Assembly: GCA_937891735.1 (NCBI GenBank)
Contig: CALAGR010000109.1
Location: forward strand, 1 to 46,480
Reading direction: 5' to 3'
DNA length: 46,480 nt
From: an uncultured Pseudomonadota bacterium
GTDB lineage: Bacteria > Myxococcota_A > UBA796 > UBA9615
Part shown: positions 9,127-17,191 of the stretch, piece after piece
Layout: each line of letters begins with the position of its first letter
Numbering within the stretch: the first letter of the stretch is position 1
The notes under the pieces: generated by a model
Database searches by the model: none
What the model was told of the DNA's origin: nothing
Seen by the model: only the letters and a program-made list of their open reading frames with translations
Translations under genes and position numbers: made by a program

Positions 9127-10305
9127 TCAGAGGTGGAAGGTCATCCGGGTCTCGCCGATCTGCACGTGCTCGCCGCCGTCGAGACGCTGGCGGGTCACGA
9201 GCTTGCCGTTCACGAGCGTTCCGTTCGACGACTTGTTGTCCTCGATGATGAACTCGTCGCCGCGGCGGAAGATCCGGCAGTGGTACCGCGAGATCTTCCC
9301 GTCGTTCTTGATCTGGATGTCGTTGTTCCGGCCGCGTCCCATGGACATGACCTCCCCCGTGAAGGGGTACAGCTGCTCGGGGCCATCCGGCGGGGTGACC
9401 ATCAAGCGCGGTCCCTCTCCGGGCGCGTCCCCGATCTGCTCGGCGGCCTGGACCGGCGGCGGCGCGTCCCCGAGATCCGGTCGCGCCGAGATCATGCCCG
9501 TCGCCATCAGGTCATCGCCGGCAACCGGCAGGGGCTCCGGGGGCGCTGGCGCCGAGGCCGGCTCCTGCAGGGTCTCCTCGACCATGTCCGAGGCGCTGTC
9601 GTGCAGCCCGGAGGCGCCGGTGTCGCCGACGTCCCACTCTTCGTCCCCGCCACCGGCGGCGTAGGCGGCGTCACCCAGCTCGTCGGGACCCGGCTCGGGC
9701 TCGGGCTCCGGCTCGGGCTCCGGCTCGGGAGCAGGCGGCTCCTCCTGCACGGCGGGCGGCTCCTCCTGGGCAGCCGGCGGCTCATCACCAGCCGCGAGGG
9801 CCTCATGGTTGCGCCGCATCTCGGCGATCCGCGCCTGCACGGCGCCCACCTCGGCCAGCACGGAGTCGATCTCTTCGATGGCGTCGCGGGTCTGGGGCAG
9901 GGCCTCGGTCTCCGAAGACGCCCGCGCTTCGCCCTCCTTCCGGTCGAACTCCTCCTGGGTGAGCTCACCGATCACGTGCCGAAGCTTCAGCTCGTCGATC
10001 TGGGCCTCGAGCTCCTTCGCCGCGTCCTCCAGACCGGAGGCGAGATCCCCGAGGCGACTGCGCTCCTTGGATGTCTCGGCGGCGTCGGCGCGCAGCTCAT
10101 CGACCAGGCCGTCGTACTGACGGAGGTAGTCGCCGACCACGGTGATGACCACCGCTGGCGGGAACTCGTCGCGGTGCTCAAAGGCCGCGCCCATCCAACC
10201 AGCGAACTGGCGCGTCTTCTCCACCTTCTCTCGCAGCGAGTCGAGCGAGTACACAGACTCGTCGTCGCCGGCGTTGGTGGACCGGGGGCTTCGCTTCCTG
10301 GCCAT
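9127..10305 (-). CDS. FHA-domain protein with coiled coil and Pro-Glu linker
   Basis: The 392-residue product has three zones. First comes a charged N-terminus with helical segments (about residues 15-165, including GLEDAAKELEAQIDELKLR and VGAVQARIAEMRRNHEALA) likely to form coiled coils. A long acidic Pro/Glu-rich linker follows, with PEPEPEPE repeats from a hexanucleotide tract near 9696-9730. A C-terminal FHA domain (about residues 310-392) carries GRGRNNDIQI, SRYHCRIFRR and SSNGTLVNG, the phosphothreonine-binding residues. It should bind Thr-phosphorylated partners in the cytoplasm. The start at 10305 was chosen for its AGGAGAGGAG ribosome site. It leads a four-gene operon with AMMECR1, kinase-like and response-regulator genes. 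Confidence 0.88.
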   Translation of the reverse strand: MARKRSPRSTNAGDDESVYSLDSLREKVEKTRQFAGWMGAAFEHRDEFPPAVVITVVGDYLRQYDGLVDELRADAAETSKERSRLGDLASGLEDAAKELEAQIDELKLRHVIGELTQEEFDRKEGEARASSETEALPQTRDAIEEIDSVLAEVGAVQARIAEMRRNHEALAAGDEPPAAQEEPPAVQEEPPAPEPEPEPEPEPEPGPDELGDAAYAAGGGDEEWDVGDTGASGLHDSASDMVEETLQEPASAPAPPEPLPVAGDDLMATGMISARPDLGDAPPPVQAAEQIGDAPGEGPRLMVTPPDGPEQLYPFTGEVMSMGRGRNNDIQIKNDGKISRYHCRIFRRGDEFIIEDNKSSNGTLVNGKLVTRQRLDGGEHVQIGETRMTFHL

Positions 10306-10442
10306 CTGGGCTCCTCTCCTCACGCGCACGACACGCACGAGACCGCGACCGGTTCTACGTTTCTGCCAAGGGGGGTGTCAAGCGGCCGTCACGTCTTCCC
10401 CCAGGACGCCCGGGCGTCCTCATGCCCTGGAGCGCCGGCGAT

Positions 10443-11129
10443 TCAAGGGGCGAGGCCAGGCCCGACGGAGGCTCGCACCGGGACCGCCGTACGCTCCCGT
10501 CCGAGGTTGAACGCGTGTCCCGCGGCCGTGCCCCTCGTGAAGCCGTCCAGGGCGAAGAACACCGCCCCGAAGAAGACCCGCTCCCGGTCGCTGAGGCGGG
10601 ACGGCGCGAAGGCAGCGAGAGAGCCGGCGGCCAGAAAGAACACATCGAGCCCCAGGAACAGGAAGCCCAGGGACCGCTCCTGCCGCTGGATGAAGTGTCC
10701 GGTGCCCGGCGCCAACAGGTTCAGGGCGAACCCCAGGCCGCTGCGCCAGGTGGGCCTGCGCCGGTACACGACGTCCAGGCTCGCGAGCGCCGGCGGCCTC
10801 TGGTCGACCAGCGCGGAGTCGGCGTCGGGCAGCTCCCCCAGAGGCGTCACCCCGGTGACGAGGTGGTAGTCGATGCGCAGGCGGCGCCCCGGCCCCACGA
10901 GGAGCATCAGCTCCCCGCCGTCGTCGTCCGCCCCCGCGATCTGCCCATCGACGTACCCGCCCCGGGACAGATGCAGGCGCAGCGGAAACAGGAAGCCCAT
11001 GCCCAGGAAGTCCGGTCCGGGACGGGTCTGCTCCGACCGCTCGCCGTCGTCCGGCTCCCAGTCCCCCGCCCGCGCGCGGGGCGCCGCCAGCAGGCCGAGC
11101 AGAACGAAGATCAGCAGCGCTGGTCTCAA
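10443..11129 (-). CDS. Secreted protein of unknown function with C-terminal membrane-like segments
   Basis: Started at TTG 11129, which overlaps the dnaB stop as TTGA, this gives 228 residues with a clear signal peptide (MRPALLIFVLLGLLAAPRAR, cleavage near ARA-GDW). The next region, FPLRLHLSRGGYVDGQIAGA followed by RRLRIDYHLVTGVTPLG, resembles a small beta-rich domain found in DUF-type envelope proteins. Apolar segments follow (GLGFALNLLAPGTGHF, then GFLFLGLDVFFLAAGSLAAF and GAVFFALDGF), reminiscent of the short paired helices of TM2-like or DUF5683-like proteins. I cannot name the family. A longer upstream reading frame covers dnaB in the wrong frame and is not used. It is probably co-transcribed with dnaB. 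An envelope location is inferred from the signal peptide. Confidence 0.72.
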   Translation of the reverse strand: MRPALLIFVLLGLLAAPRARAGDWEPDDGERSEQTRPGPDFLGMGFLFPLRLHLSRGGYVDGQIAGADDDGGELMLLVGPGRRLRIDYHLVTGVTPLGELPDADSALVDQRPPALASLDVVYRRRPTWRSGLGFALNLLAPGTGHFIQRQERSLGFLFLGLDVFFLAAGSLAAFAPSRLSDRERVFFGAVFFALDGFTRGTAAGHAFNLGRERTAVPVRASVGPGLAP

Positions 11130-12475
11130 ACGAACTCGTCCTCGGCGAGGTTCTCGAACCGGAGGTACTCGCCGCGCCAGAAGAGCTTCACGTCGCCGGT
11201 GTCGCCGTGGCGGTGCTTGCGCACCAGGACCTCGGCGATGCCCTTGAGCTCGGTGTTCTCGTTGTAGACCTCGTCCCGGTACAGAAACATGATCAGGTCG
11301 GCGTCCTGCTCGATGGCCCCGGACTCGCGCAGGTCGCTCATCAGGGGGCGCTTGTCCGCCCGCTGCTCCACGCCGCGGTTGAGCTGCGACAGCGCGATCA
11401 CCGGCACGTTGAACTCCTTGGCCAGGCCCTTGAGCCCGCGGGAGATCCCGGAGATCTCCTGCTCGCGGCTGCCCTCCTTGCCCGTGCCCTTCATCAGCTG
11501 CAGGTAGTCGACCATCACCAGCCCCAGGCCCTTTTCGGACTTGAGCCGGCGGCACTTGCTCCAGAGCTGGGCCAGCGACAACGCCGGCGTGTCGTCCAGG
11601 AAGATCGGAGCGGTGTGCAGCCGCTCGGACGCCTCGATGAGCATCGGCCAGTCGTCCTGGTGCAGGCGGCCCGTCTTGATCCGGTGCGCGAGCACCCGCG
11701 ACTCCGAGGACAGCAGCCGCGCCGCGAGCTGCTCGCTGCCCATCTCCAGGCTGAACAGCGCCACGTGGGCGCCAGCGTCCAGGGCCGTGCGGCAGGCGAT
11801 GTTCAGGGCGAAGGCCGTCTTCCCCATGGCGGGGCGGGCCGCGATGATGACGAGGTCGGTGTTCTGCAGGCCGCCGAGCTTCCGGTCCAGGTCGCGAAAG
11901 CCAGTGGGCATGCCGACCACGTCGTCGGGCATCTCGGCGCGGCGCTTGATCGTCTCGAACGCGGCCACGACGATCGGCGCGATGGGCACGAGGGTGCGGC
12001 CGAGCTTGACCTCACCGATCTCGTAGATGGCCCGCTCCGCGCCGTCGATGATCTCCTGGGCCGGCTTCTCACCTGCGAAGACCTCTTCGGTCATCTCGGC
12101 GGCGCGGGTCAGGAGCTGGCGAAGCTGCGCCTTGTCGAGCACCACCTGCACGTAGTGGGCGAGGTTGGCCACCGAGGGGGTGGAGGCCGGCAGCCCCGCG
12201 AGGTAGCTGTAGCCGCCGATCTCGTCGAGCTTGCTGATCGTCTCGAGGCGGCCCGCCACGGTGACCAGATCGATGGCCTTGTGATCCCGGTCGAGCTCGG
12301 AGAACACCCGGAACAGGACCCGATGAGGCTCCCGGTAGAAGTGCTCATCCGTGAGCCCCGACTCCTGAGCCCGCCCCAGGGACTCGGGGTTGATCAGGAC
12401 CGCGCCGAGGATCGCGCGCTCCGCCCCCACGTCATGGGGGACCTGGCGCTGTCTGGTCTGGGTTGAGTCGTGCAC
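11126..12475 (-). CDS. dnaB: Replicative DNA helicase DnaB
   Basis: This 449-residue protein is of normal length for the family. An N-terminal primase-binding domain starts VPHDVGAERAILGAVLINPE. The RecA-like helicase core carries Walker A in AARPAMGKTAFALNIA (about residues 212-227), FSLEMGSEQLAARL, Walker B in GLVMVDYLQLM and LRESGAIEQDADLIMFLYRD near the end. It unwinds DNA at the replication fork as a hexamer and recruits primase. The gene follows rplI after 166 bp, the common rpsF-rpsR-rplI-dnaB order, and overlaps a secreted-protein gene at its 3' end by four bases. I see no intein or insertion. Confidence 0.98.
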   Translation of the reverse strand: MHDSTQTRQRQVPHDVGAERAILGAVLINPESLGRAQESGLTDEHFYREPHRVLFRVFSELDRDHKAIDLVTVAGRLETISKLDEIGGYSYLAGLPASTPSVANLAHYVQVVLDKAQLRQLLTRAAEMTEEVFAGEKPAQEIIDGAERAIYEIGEVKLGRTLVPIAPIVVAAFETIKRRAEMPDDVVGMPTGFRDLDRKLGGLQNTDLVIIAARPAMGKTAFALNIACRTALDAGAHVALFSLEMGSEQLAARLLSSESRVLAHRIKTGRLHQDDWPMLIEASERLHTAPIFLDDTPALSLAQLWSKCRRLKSEKGLGLVMVDYLQLMKGTGKEGSREQEISGISRGLKGLAKEFNVPVIALSQLNRGVEQRADKRPLMSDLRESGAIEQDADLIMFLYRDEVYNENTELKGIAEVLVRKHRHGDTGDVKLFWRGEYLRFENLAEDEFV

Positions 12476-12641
12476 AGGCCGAGCATATCCAGCGTGTCGA
12501 CCCCGCTCCCTCGAAGAACCGAGAAAGCAGAGACGGCCACGCCCGATCGCGCCGAGCGGGTGTTCGGTGATCGTCCGGGGCGACGGCGCGTCGTGCGGCC
12601 GCCGACCGAAGCCGACGAGCCGCCTCCCCCGGCCGGCGGAC

Positions 12642-13151
12642 TCAGGCCTCGACGGTCTCGGCGGGAACCGCAGCAGCAGCCTTCGCCATCAACTCCGAGC
12701 TGGCCGCGTCGGGCTCCACGGAGACCTTGATCTCCACGTTGACGCCCTGTCCGAGCTTGATCTGCACGTCGAAGTCCCCGAGGGCCTTCAGCGGCTCGGA
12801 CAGCACGATCTGCCGCTTGTCCACGGCGATGTCCCGCCCGGCCAACGCCGCAGCGATGTCCATGCTCGTGACCGCGCCGAAGAGCTTGCCGTCCACGCCG
12901 CAGGTGCGCACCACGACCACGCGGCCGACCTTGTCGACCTGCTTCGCGGCCGCGTCCGCTGAGGCCACCAGGCGGCGACGCCGGGACTCCATGACGCGCT
13001 GGTCGTGCGCCAGCTGCCGGGTGTTTCGCTCGTCCGCCCGGACCGCGAGGCCGCGGGGGAAGAGGAAGTTGCGGGCGTACCCCGGCTTCACGACGACCAC
13101 GTCGCCGGCGTTGCCCAGGGTGTCTACCTCTGCACTAAGGATGACCTTCAT
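12642..13151 (-). CDS. rplI: Large ribosomal subunit protein bL9
   Basis: The 169-residue protein starts MKVILSAEVDTLGNAGDVVV and contains the signature VKPGYARNFLFPRGLAV, both diagnostic of bL9. A central connecting helix is rich in Arg and Ala, and the C-terminal rRNA-binding domain includes DGKLFGAVTSMDIAAAL. A short Ala/Glu tail (AKAAAAVPAETVEA) extends beyond the usual ~150 residues. It binds 23S rRNA near the L1 stalk. It is separated from the upstream DUF2232-like gene by 22 bp and from dnaB by a 166-bp gap in which I see no gene and no obvious terminator. Confidence 0.98.
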   Translation of the reverse strand: MKVILSAEVDTLGNAGDVVVVKPGYARNFLFPRGLAVRADERNTRQLAHDQRVMESRRRRLVASADAAAKQVDKVGRVVVVRTCGVDGKLFGAVTSMDIAAALAGRDIAVDKRQIVLSEPLKALGDFDVQIKLGQGVNVEIKVSVEPDAASSELMAKAAAAVPAETVEA

Positions 13152-13173
13152 CGTCTCGCTCCGTTTCTGCTCG

Positions 13174-14160
13174 TCACTTCGTCTTCACCGTGCGCCGGCG
13201 CAGGTCGAGCCAAACATCGCTCAGACCGGTCACCAGATACCCGAGAGAGACGACTGGTATCGCCATTGCTACTGCCTGCATCCCGATCCCCAGCGCGCGA
13301 GGCACCGGGCCCAGGGGCAGACGAAGAAACCACCAGTTCACCACCGCGACGCCCTGCAACCAGTACAGGACGACCAGAAAGAGGAGCGCGTTCGCTCCGA
13401 GGCCCGCCGCCAGACTCCACGGGGCTGCGCCCGCGCCCGGCACCACGAGCTGCACCAGCAGCATCGCCATGCACCCGAGCACGACCCAGATCAGCCCGAA
13501 GGGGAGCTTGAACAGACACAGATCCTCTTCTCTTTCCTCGGTGCCGCCCGTGAACCACCGGACGTACACCACGTTGATCCACAAACCCAGCAGACCCAGC
13601 GCCGCGATGAGCGACGGAAGAAGCCGGGTCACCCACGCCACCGCCACATCGCGGTGCCGCTCGAACTCCTCGATCGCCTCACCCTCGGCCTGGTTCTCGC
13701 CGGCCCGGCTGCGGCTGCTTGCGATCAGACCATCGATGGCCTCATCCACGACAGCACCCGCTTCGGCCCCGATCGGGCCACCGCTCCAGCTCGCCAACCC
13801 CAGGCCCAGCACGACGATCAACCACGCCGCCGTCGCTGTTCCCAGCCGCCGCACCGCTCCCTCTCGGGCGCGAATCACCGGCTGCAACAACGCAGCAGGC
13901 AACGCCCCGAGCAACAGGTAGAGCCGCGCCGCCTCGGCGAATCCGCCGAACCGACCGGCCCCCGCGACGCTGGCGACGACGACGAGCACCAGGCCCACCA
14001 TCGCCCCTCGCAGGAGCCGACCCGCCTCCCCTCCTCGTGCCACGAGGAGCAGGGGCGAGGCGCTCAGGACGAGCAGCGCCCCAGGAACCAGGAACAAGGC
14101 TCCCGAAACGAGCCCGGCCACCAGCCAAGGCAGCCAGGGAGGGACCCGGTGGGGCCCCAC
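13174..14160 (-). CDS. DUF2232/YybS-like multi-pass membrane protein
   Basis: Read from GTG 14160 this gives 328 residues with about eight hydrophobic helices, starting LPWLVAGLVSGALFLV. A central soluble loop (about residues 130-165, rich in Glu and Arg) precedes VTRLLPSLIAALGLLGLWINVVYVRWF, which is typical of DUF2232 proteins. This family commonly sits between rpsF/rpsR and rplI, as here. Its role is unknown. The open frame continues upstream antisense-like through the repetitive tail of rpsF; GTG 14184 is an alternative start. I prefer 14160 because it avoids low-complexity sequence, but no strong ribosome site decides it. It is the second-from-last gene before rplI in the ribosomal operon. 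Confidence 0.8.
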   Translation of the reverse strand: MGPHRVPPWLPWLVAGLVSGALFLVPGALLVLSASPLLLVARGGEAGRLLRGAMVGLVLVVVASVAGAGRFGGFAEAARLYLLLGALPAALLQPVIRAREGAVRRLGTATAAWLIVVLGLGLASWSGGPIGAEAGAVVDEAIDGLIASSRSRAGENQAEGEAIEEFERHRDVAVAWVTRLLPSLIAALGLLGLWINVVYVRWFTGGTEEREEDLCLFKLPFGLIWVVLGCMAMLLVQLVVPGAGAAPWSLAAGLGANALLFLVVLYWLQGVAVVNWWFLRLPLGPVPRALGIGMQAVAMAIPVVSLGYLVTGLSDVWLDLRRRTVKTK

Positions 14161-14170
14161 CCCATCTGAC

Positions 14171-14644
14171 TCAGCTCCCGGCACCCAGGTCGGAGTCACG
14201 GTCACGGTTCCTGTCCCTATCCCGGTCCCGATCTCGGTCCCGGTCCCGGTCCCGATCATCATCATCGTCGTCGTCGTCAGAGCCCTTCTCGGGCGCCGCC
14301 GCGTCGATCTCCGCCTGCTCGGCGATCCGGTCCACGATGTGCACGCGATCCTCGATCTTGACGGTCAGGAATCGCAGGCAACCTTCGTCGATGCGCAGCG
14401 TGCGCTCGATCTCGTTCACCATCTCCGGCGTTCCGAGGAACAAGAGGTACATGAAGTGGCCCTTCGCGTACTTCTTCACCTCGTAAGCCAGCTTCTTCTT
14501 GCCCCACTCATCCTCAACGAGGATGTGGCCGTCCCGATCCGTAATGATCCCCTTGGTCCGATCGAGGATCTTCAGAAGGTCCTCGTCCGCCAGATCCGGT
14601 CGGGCGATGTAGATCAGCTCATATTCACGAGCCCACATTCGCAT
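14171..14644 (-). CDS. rpsF: Small ribosomal subunit protein bS6 with unusual Asp/Arg-Asp tail
   Basis: The first ~100 residues are a standard bS6: REYELIYIARPDLADEDLL, then WGKKKLAYEVKKYAKGHFMY and EIERTLRIDEGCLRFLTVKI. bS6 binds 16S rRNA with bS18. A tail then follows of eight Asp and an Arg-Asp dipeptide repeat of about eight units, ending SDLGAGS, giving 157 residues in all. Acidic tails occur on bS6 (E. coli modifies its own with Glu), but the alternating Arg-Asp tract is odd and is encoded by a tandem hexanucleotide. The start overlaps the end of pth by 20 bp; ATG 14638 is an equally good start. rpsR does not follow. Confidence 0.96.
   Translation of the reverse strand: MRMWAREYELIYIARPDLADEDLLKILDRTKGIITDRDGHILVEDEWGKKKLAYEVKKYAKGHFMYLLFLGTPEMVNEIERTLRIDEGCLRFLTVKIEDRVHIVDRIAEQAEIDAAAPEKGSDDDDDDDDRDRDRDRDRDRDRDRNRDRDSDLGAGS
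14208..14279. repeat. Hexanucleotide and trinucleotide microsatellite in the 3' end of rpsF
   Basis: On the plus strand this stretch is a run of CGGTCC/CGATCT-type hexamers (about 14208-14256) followed by ATC and GTC triplets (to 14279). It encodes the Arg-Asp and Asp runs of bS6. Because both unit lengths are multiples of three, slippage would lengthen or shorten the tail without breaking the frame. Confidence 0.85.
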
Positions 14645-15293
14645 CTCTCCTGTCCGGGGTCACGCCATCCGCGGGTGCGGCTGCGGCCCCTCCATCGTTG
14701 TTCTGTGACTTCTTCCGACGGAGGGCACGCCCCTCGCCGTTGACTCTGTTCATCGCATCGGAGACACCGTCCGAGAGGACCGCCTCCACCGCATCGGCCG
14801 CGCGATCAACGATCCCGTCGACCTGCGGAGCTTCCTCTGTCGACCACCGGGCCAGCACCCAGGCGGCGACGTCCATCGCCCCCTCGGGGCGACCGATCCC
14901 CACCCGCACCCGTACGAAGTCCGGCCCCGGAAGGCACTTGACCAGGCTGCGGAGGCCGTTGTGGCCTCCGTGCCCGCCGCCCACCTTGACCCGGACGTCG
15001 CCGAACTCCAGATCGAGATCGTCGTGCACCACCAGCACCTGCTCGAGACCGAGCTTGTACCAACCGGCCATGGGGCCGATCGCCTCGCCCGACACGTTCA
15101 TGAACGTCTGGGGCTGGGCCAGGACCACCGGTCCGCCGGCCATCCTCCCCGACCCCAGCGCGGACTTGAATCGCTTCTCGCCCAGGGTGATCCCGTGTCG
15201 GTCGGCGAGCCTGTCCACCACGTCGAACCCGACGTTGTGTCGGGTCCGCGCGTAGCGGGTGCCAGGATTGCCGAGACCGACGACGAGGTGCAT
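14625..15293 (-). CDS. pth: Peptidyl-tRNA hydrolase
   Basis: This 222-residue enzyme releases tRNA from prematurely terminated peptidyl-tRNA. It begins MHLVVGLGNPGTRYARTRHN with the conserved Asn in GLGNPG and the catalytic His in TRHNVGF. QPQTFMNVSGEAI, VVHDDLDLEFG with the catalytic Asp, and GGHGGHNGLRS are all family signatures. The C-terminal extension (about 30 residues, RRKKSQNNDGGAAAAPAD and beyond) is longer than in most homologues and low in complexity. The end overlaps rpsF by 20 bp, and rplY lies 23 bp upstream. The order rplY-pth-rpsF is common, although ychF, often adjacent, is missing here. Confidence 0.97.
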   Translation of the reverse strand: MHLVVGLGNPGTRYARTRHNVGFDVVDRLADRHGITLGEKRFKSALGSGRMAGGPVVLAQPQTFMNVSGEAIGPMAGWYKLGLEQVLVVHDDLDLEFGDVRVKVGGGHGGHNGLRSLVKCLPGPDFVRVRVGIGRPEGAMDVAAWVLARWSTEEAPQVDGIVDRAADAVEAVLSDGVSDAMNRVNGEGRALRRKKSQNNDGGAAAAPADGVTPDRRDANVGS

Positions 15294-15316
15294 GGAGTTG
15301 CCTGAGGGAACCGGGA

Positions 15317-15937
15317 TTACTCCTCGGTCTCCTCAGCCTCCCCTTCCTCGTCCTCGTCGAGCAGGGCGACCGCACCACCGCGCTTGCCGACGCAGGCCAC
15401 CACCGGCAGGTTGAGCTTGGACGCAGGCCGACATCCGACCGGCAAGGGCAGCGCGTGCAGCAGGATCTTGTCGCCGATCTTCAGATTGGTGACGTCGATC
15501 TCGACCACCGCCGGCACATGCTCGGGCGCGCAGATGATGTCCACCTCGCGCATGGGGGTCTGCAGCGTGCCACCGAACTCGGTTCCCGCGGCCTTGCCGA
15601 CGGTCACGACCCGCACGCGCACGGTCACGTTGGCACCCGGAACGACCCGGATGAAGTCGGCGTGCAGCAGCGCGCCGCTCAGCGGGTGGCGCTGCACGTC
15701 CTTGAGCACCGCCAGCGGGATGTCCTCACCGCCTTCGACGACGATGTGCACCGGCGTGTTCCAGCCTCGGGAGGCCTTCTTGAGCAGCACGAACTGCTTT
15801 GCGGGGACCGCCAGCCCGACGGGGTCGCCGCCCAGGCCGTAGGCGACCACCGGGACCTTGCCGGCGGCACGCAGCTTGCGCGCCACGCCCTTGCCAGTCC
15901 CCGGTCGGGCCTCTGCGTTGATTGTGTACGTCTCCAT
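15317..15937 (-). CDS. rplY: Large ribosomal subunit protein bL25/general stress protein Ctc
   Basis: The 206-residue product is the long, Ctc-type bL25. An N-terminal 5S rRNA-binding domain runs METYTINAEARPGTGKGVAR and KLRAAGKVPVVAYGLGGDP. A C-terminal TL5-like beta domain contains MREVDIICAPEHVPAVVEID and KLNLPVVACVGK. The acidic tail ends in a run of Glu. The start at 15937 was chosen because GGAGGTG lies just upstream; an ATG 17 codons earlier lacks one. The gene follows prs after 84 bp, the very common prs-rplY-pth arrangement, and precedes pth by 23 bp. bL25 binds 5S rRNA in the large subunit. Confidence 0.97.
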   Translation of the reverse strand: METYTINAEARPGTGKGVARKLRAAGKVPVVAYGLGGDPVGLAVPAKQFVLLKKASRGWNTPVHIVVEGGEDIPLAVLKDVQRHPLSGALLHADFIRVVPGANVTVRVRVVTVGKAAGTEFGGTLQTPMREVDIICAPEHVPAVVEIDVTNLKIGDKILLHALPLPVGCRPASKLNLPVVACVGKRGGAVALLDEDEEGEAEETEE

Positions 15938-15963
15938 CTTCACCTCCTGCGGCGTCGCCGCGT

Positions 15964-16012
15964 GGCTCCTACCGGAGCCGAGCATCATCTCGCCGTCGGT
16001 CGAGCCGACGGC
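15964..16012. promoter_or_regulatory. Two adjacent hairpins between prs and rplY
   Basis: GCCGTCGG (15992-15999) pairs perfectly with CCGACGGC (16005-16012) across TCGAG. GGCTCC (15964-15969) pairs with GGAGCC (15974-15979) across four bases. On the minus strand they lie just after the prs stop and before the rplY ribosome site. No U-run follows, so they could be a weak terminator, an attenuator or an RNA-processing site. Confidence 0.45.
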
Positions 16013-16021
16013 ATGAACGAG

Positions 16022-16987
16022 TCAGACCTTGTGTGGCTCAAACAGCATCGACACCGAGTCGCCGTGGTGGATGCGACGCACCGCCTCCCCCAGCAACCCG
16101 GCCACGGTGACGACGGTGATCTTCGGACAGGCCGCGGCGTCGGGCCGCAGCGGAATGCTGTCGGTGACGAGCACGCTGTCGAGCACGCTCGAAGCGATGT
16201 TCTCCACCGCGGGGGCGCTCAGCACGGCGTGGGTGCAGATGGCGGAGACGCCGGTGGCCCCTGCCTCCTTCAGCGCGGCGGCGGCCTTCTTCAGCGTGCC
16301 CGCGGAGTCCACGATGTCATCGACGATCAGGGCGTAGCGGCCCTCCACGTCGCCGATCACCCGGATCTCCTCGACCTTGCCGGCCTCGATCCGGCGCTTG
16401 TCGCACACGGCGAGAGGCACCTGGAGCCGCTTGGCGTAGGCCAGGGCGCGCTCCACGCCGCCCGCGTCCGGCGAGACCACCACGAGCTTGCTCGGGTCCG
16501 TCCCGTGCTTCTCGCGGACCGCCTCCAGGAACGCCGGGGTGGCGTACAGGTGGTCTACAGGGATGTCGAAGAAGCCCTGGATCTGGCCCGCGTGCAGGTC
16601 GAGGGCCAGCACCCGGTTGGCGCCGGCGCGCTCCAGCAGGGAGGCCACCAGGCGGGCCGAGATCGGCGTGCGGCCAGAGGTCTTGCGATCCTGGCGGGCG
16701 TATCCGAAGTAGGGGAGCACCACCGTGATGCGATCCGCCGACGCGCGCTTCACGGCGTCGAGGATCACGAGAAGCTCCATGAGGTTCTCGTTCACAGGGG
16801 AGCACGTGGACTGAACGATGTAGACGTCCCGGCCCCGGATGTTCTCCTTGACCTCGACGAATGATTCACCATCACGGAAACGCTTGAGAGTCATTGCTCC
16901 CACGCGCTGTCCGAGTGATTCCGCTAGTCCGGCCGCGAAGCTCGGGTTCGAGCTTCCCGCAAGGATGGTCAGGGGACCGTATTGCAT
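16022..16987 (-). CDS. prs: Ribose-phosphate pyrophosphokinase (PRPP synthase)
   Basis: This 321-residue cytoplasmic enzyme makes PRPP from ribose 5-phosphate and ATP, feeding purine, pyrimidine, His and Trp synthesis. Signatures include RFRDGESFVEVKENIRGRDV, YFGYARQDRK and DLHAGQIQGFFDIPVDHL. VVSPDAGGVERA and the PRPP-binding loop VDDIVDSAGTLKKA follow. In the loop Ser replaces the more usual Thr of DT-GT, a conservative change. A GAGGAG ribosome site lies 11-16 bases upstream of the ATG. It heads the housekeeping operon prs-rplY-pth-rpsF. A hairpin (17045-17064) and a tRNA gene lie upstream. Confidence 0.98.
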   Translation of the reverse strand: MQYGPLTILAGSSNPSFAAGLAESLGQRVGAMTLKRFRDGESFVEVKENIRGRDVYIVQSTCSPVNENLMELLVILDAVKRASADRITVVLPYFGYARQDRKTSGRTPISARLVASLLERAGANRVLALDLHAGQIQGFFDIPVDHLYATPAFLEAVREKHGTDPSKLVVVSPDAGGVERALAYAKRLQVPLAVCDKRRIEAGKVEEIRVIGDVEGRYALIVDDIVDSAGTLKKAAAALKEAGATGVSAICTHAVLSAPAVENIASSVLDSVLVTDSIPLRPDAAACPKITVVTVAGLLGEAVRRIHHGDSVSMLFEPHKV

Positions 16988-17044
16988 CGTTCTCCTCGAC
17001 GCTGGACACGGCCCAAGGGAGTGTTCCCCTGGCCGTGGGCCCGC

Positions 17045-17064
17045 GGCCTTTTAGTTCAAAGGCC
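17045..17064 (-). terminator. Hairpin between tRNA-Gln and prs
   Basis: GGCCTTT (17045-17051) pairs with AAAGGCC (17058-17064) around a six-base loop. On the minus strand it lies 39 bases after tRNA-Gln and 58 bases before prs. There is no T-run, so it may be a processing or attenuation stem rather than a strong terminator. Confidence 0.4.
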
Positions 17065-17103
17065 AGGCGAACGCAAGGAATGAGACGCGAGAAGTAAAGG
17101 AAG

Positions 17104-17177
17104 TGGCTGGGGCGGCAGGATTCGAACCTGCGATACCGGTACCAAAAACCGGAGACTTGCCACTTGTCGACGCCCCA
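17104..17177 (-). tRNA. tRNA-Gln (anticodon UUG)
   Basis: On the minus strand TGGGGCG (17177-17171) pairs with CGCCCCA near the 3' end. The anticodon stem CCGGT/ACCGG encloses loop TTTTGGT with anticodon TTG. The T arm is GCAGG-TTCGAAT-CCTGC and CCA is encoded. The length is 74 nt. It lies 14 bases after the VWA gene stop, so it may be transcribed with that operon. Confidence 0.95.
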
Positions 17178-17191
17178 GGATGCGCGGGAGC

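Noticed and set aside
12476-12641. Missing rpsR in the rplI-dnaB gap
   Set aside because: The 166-bp gap is too short for bS18 and no frame shows its signature. I see nothing definite in it.
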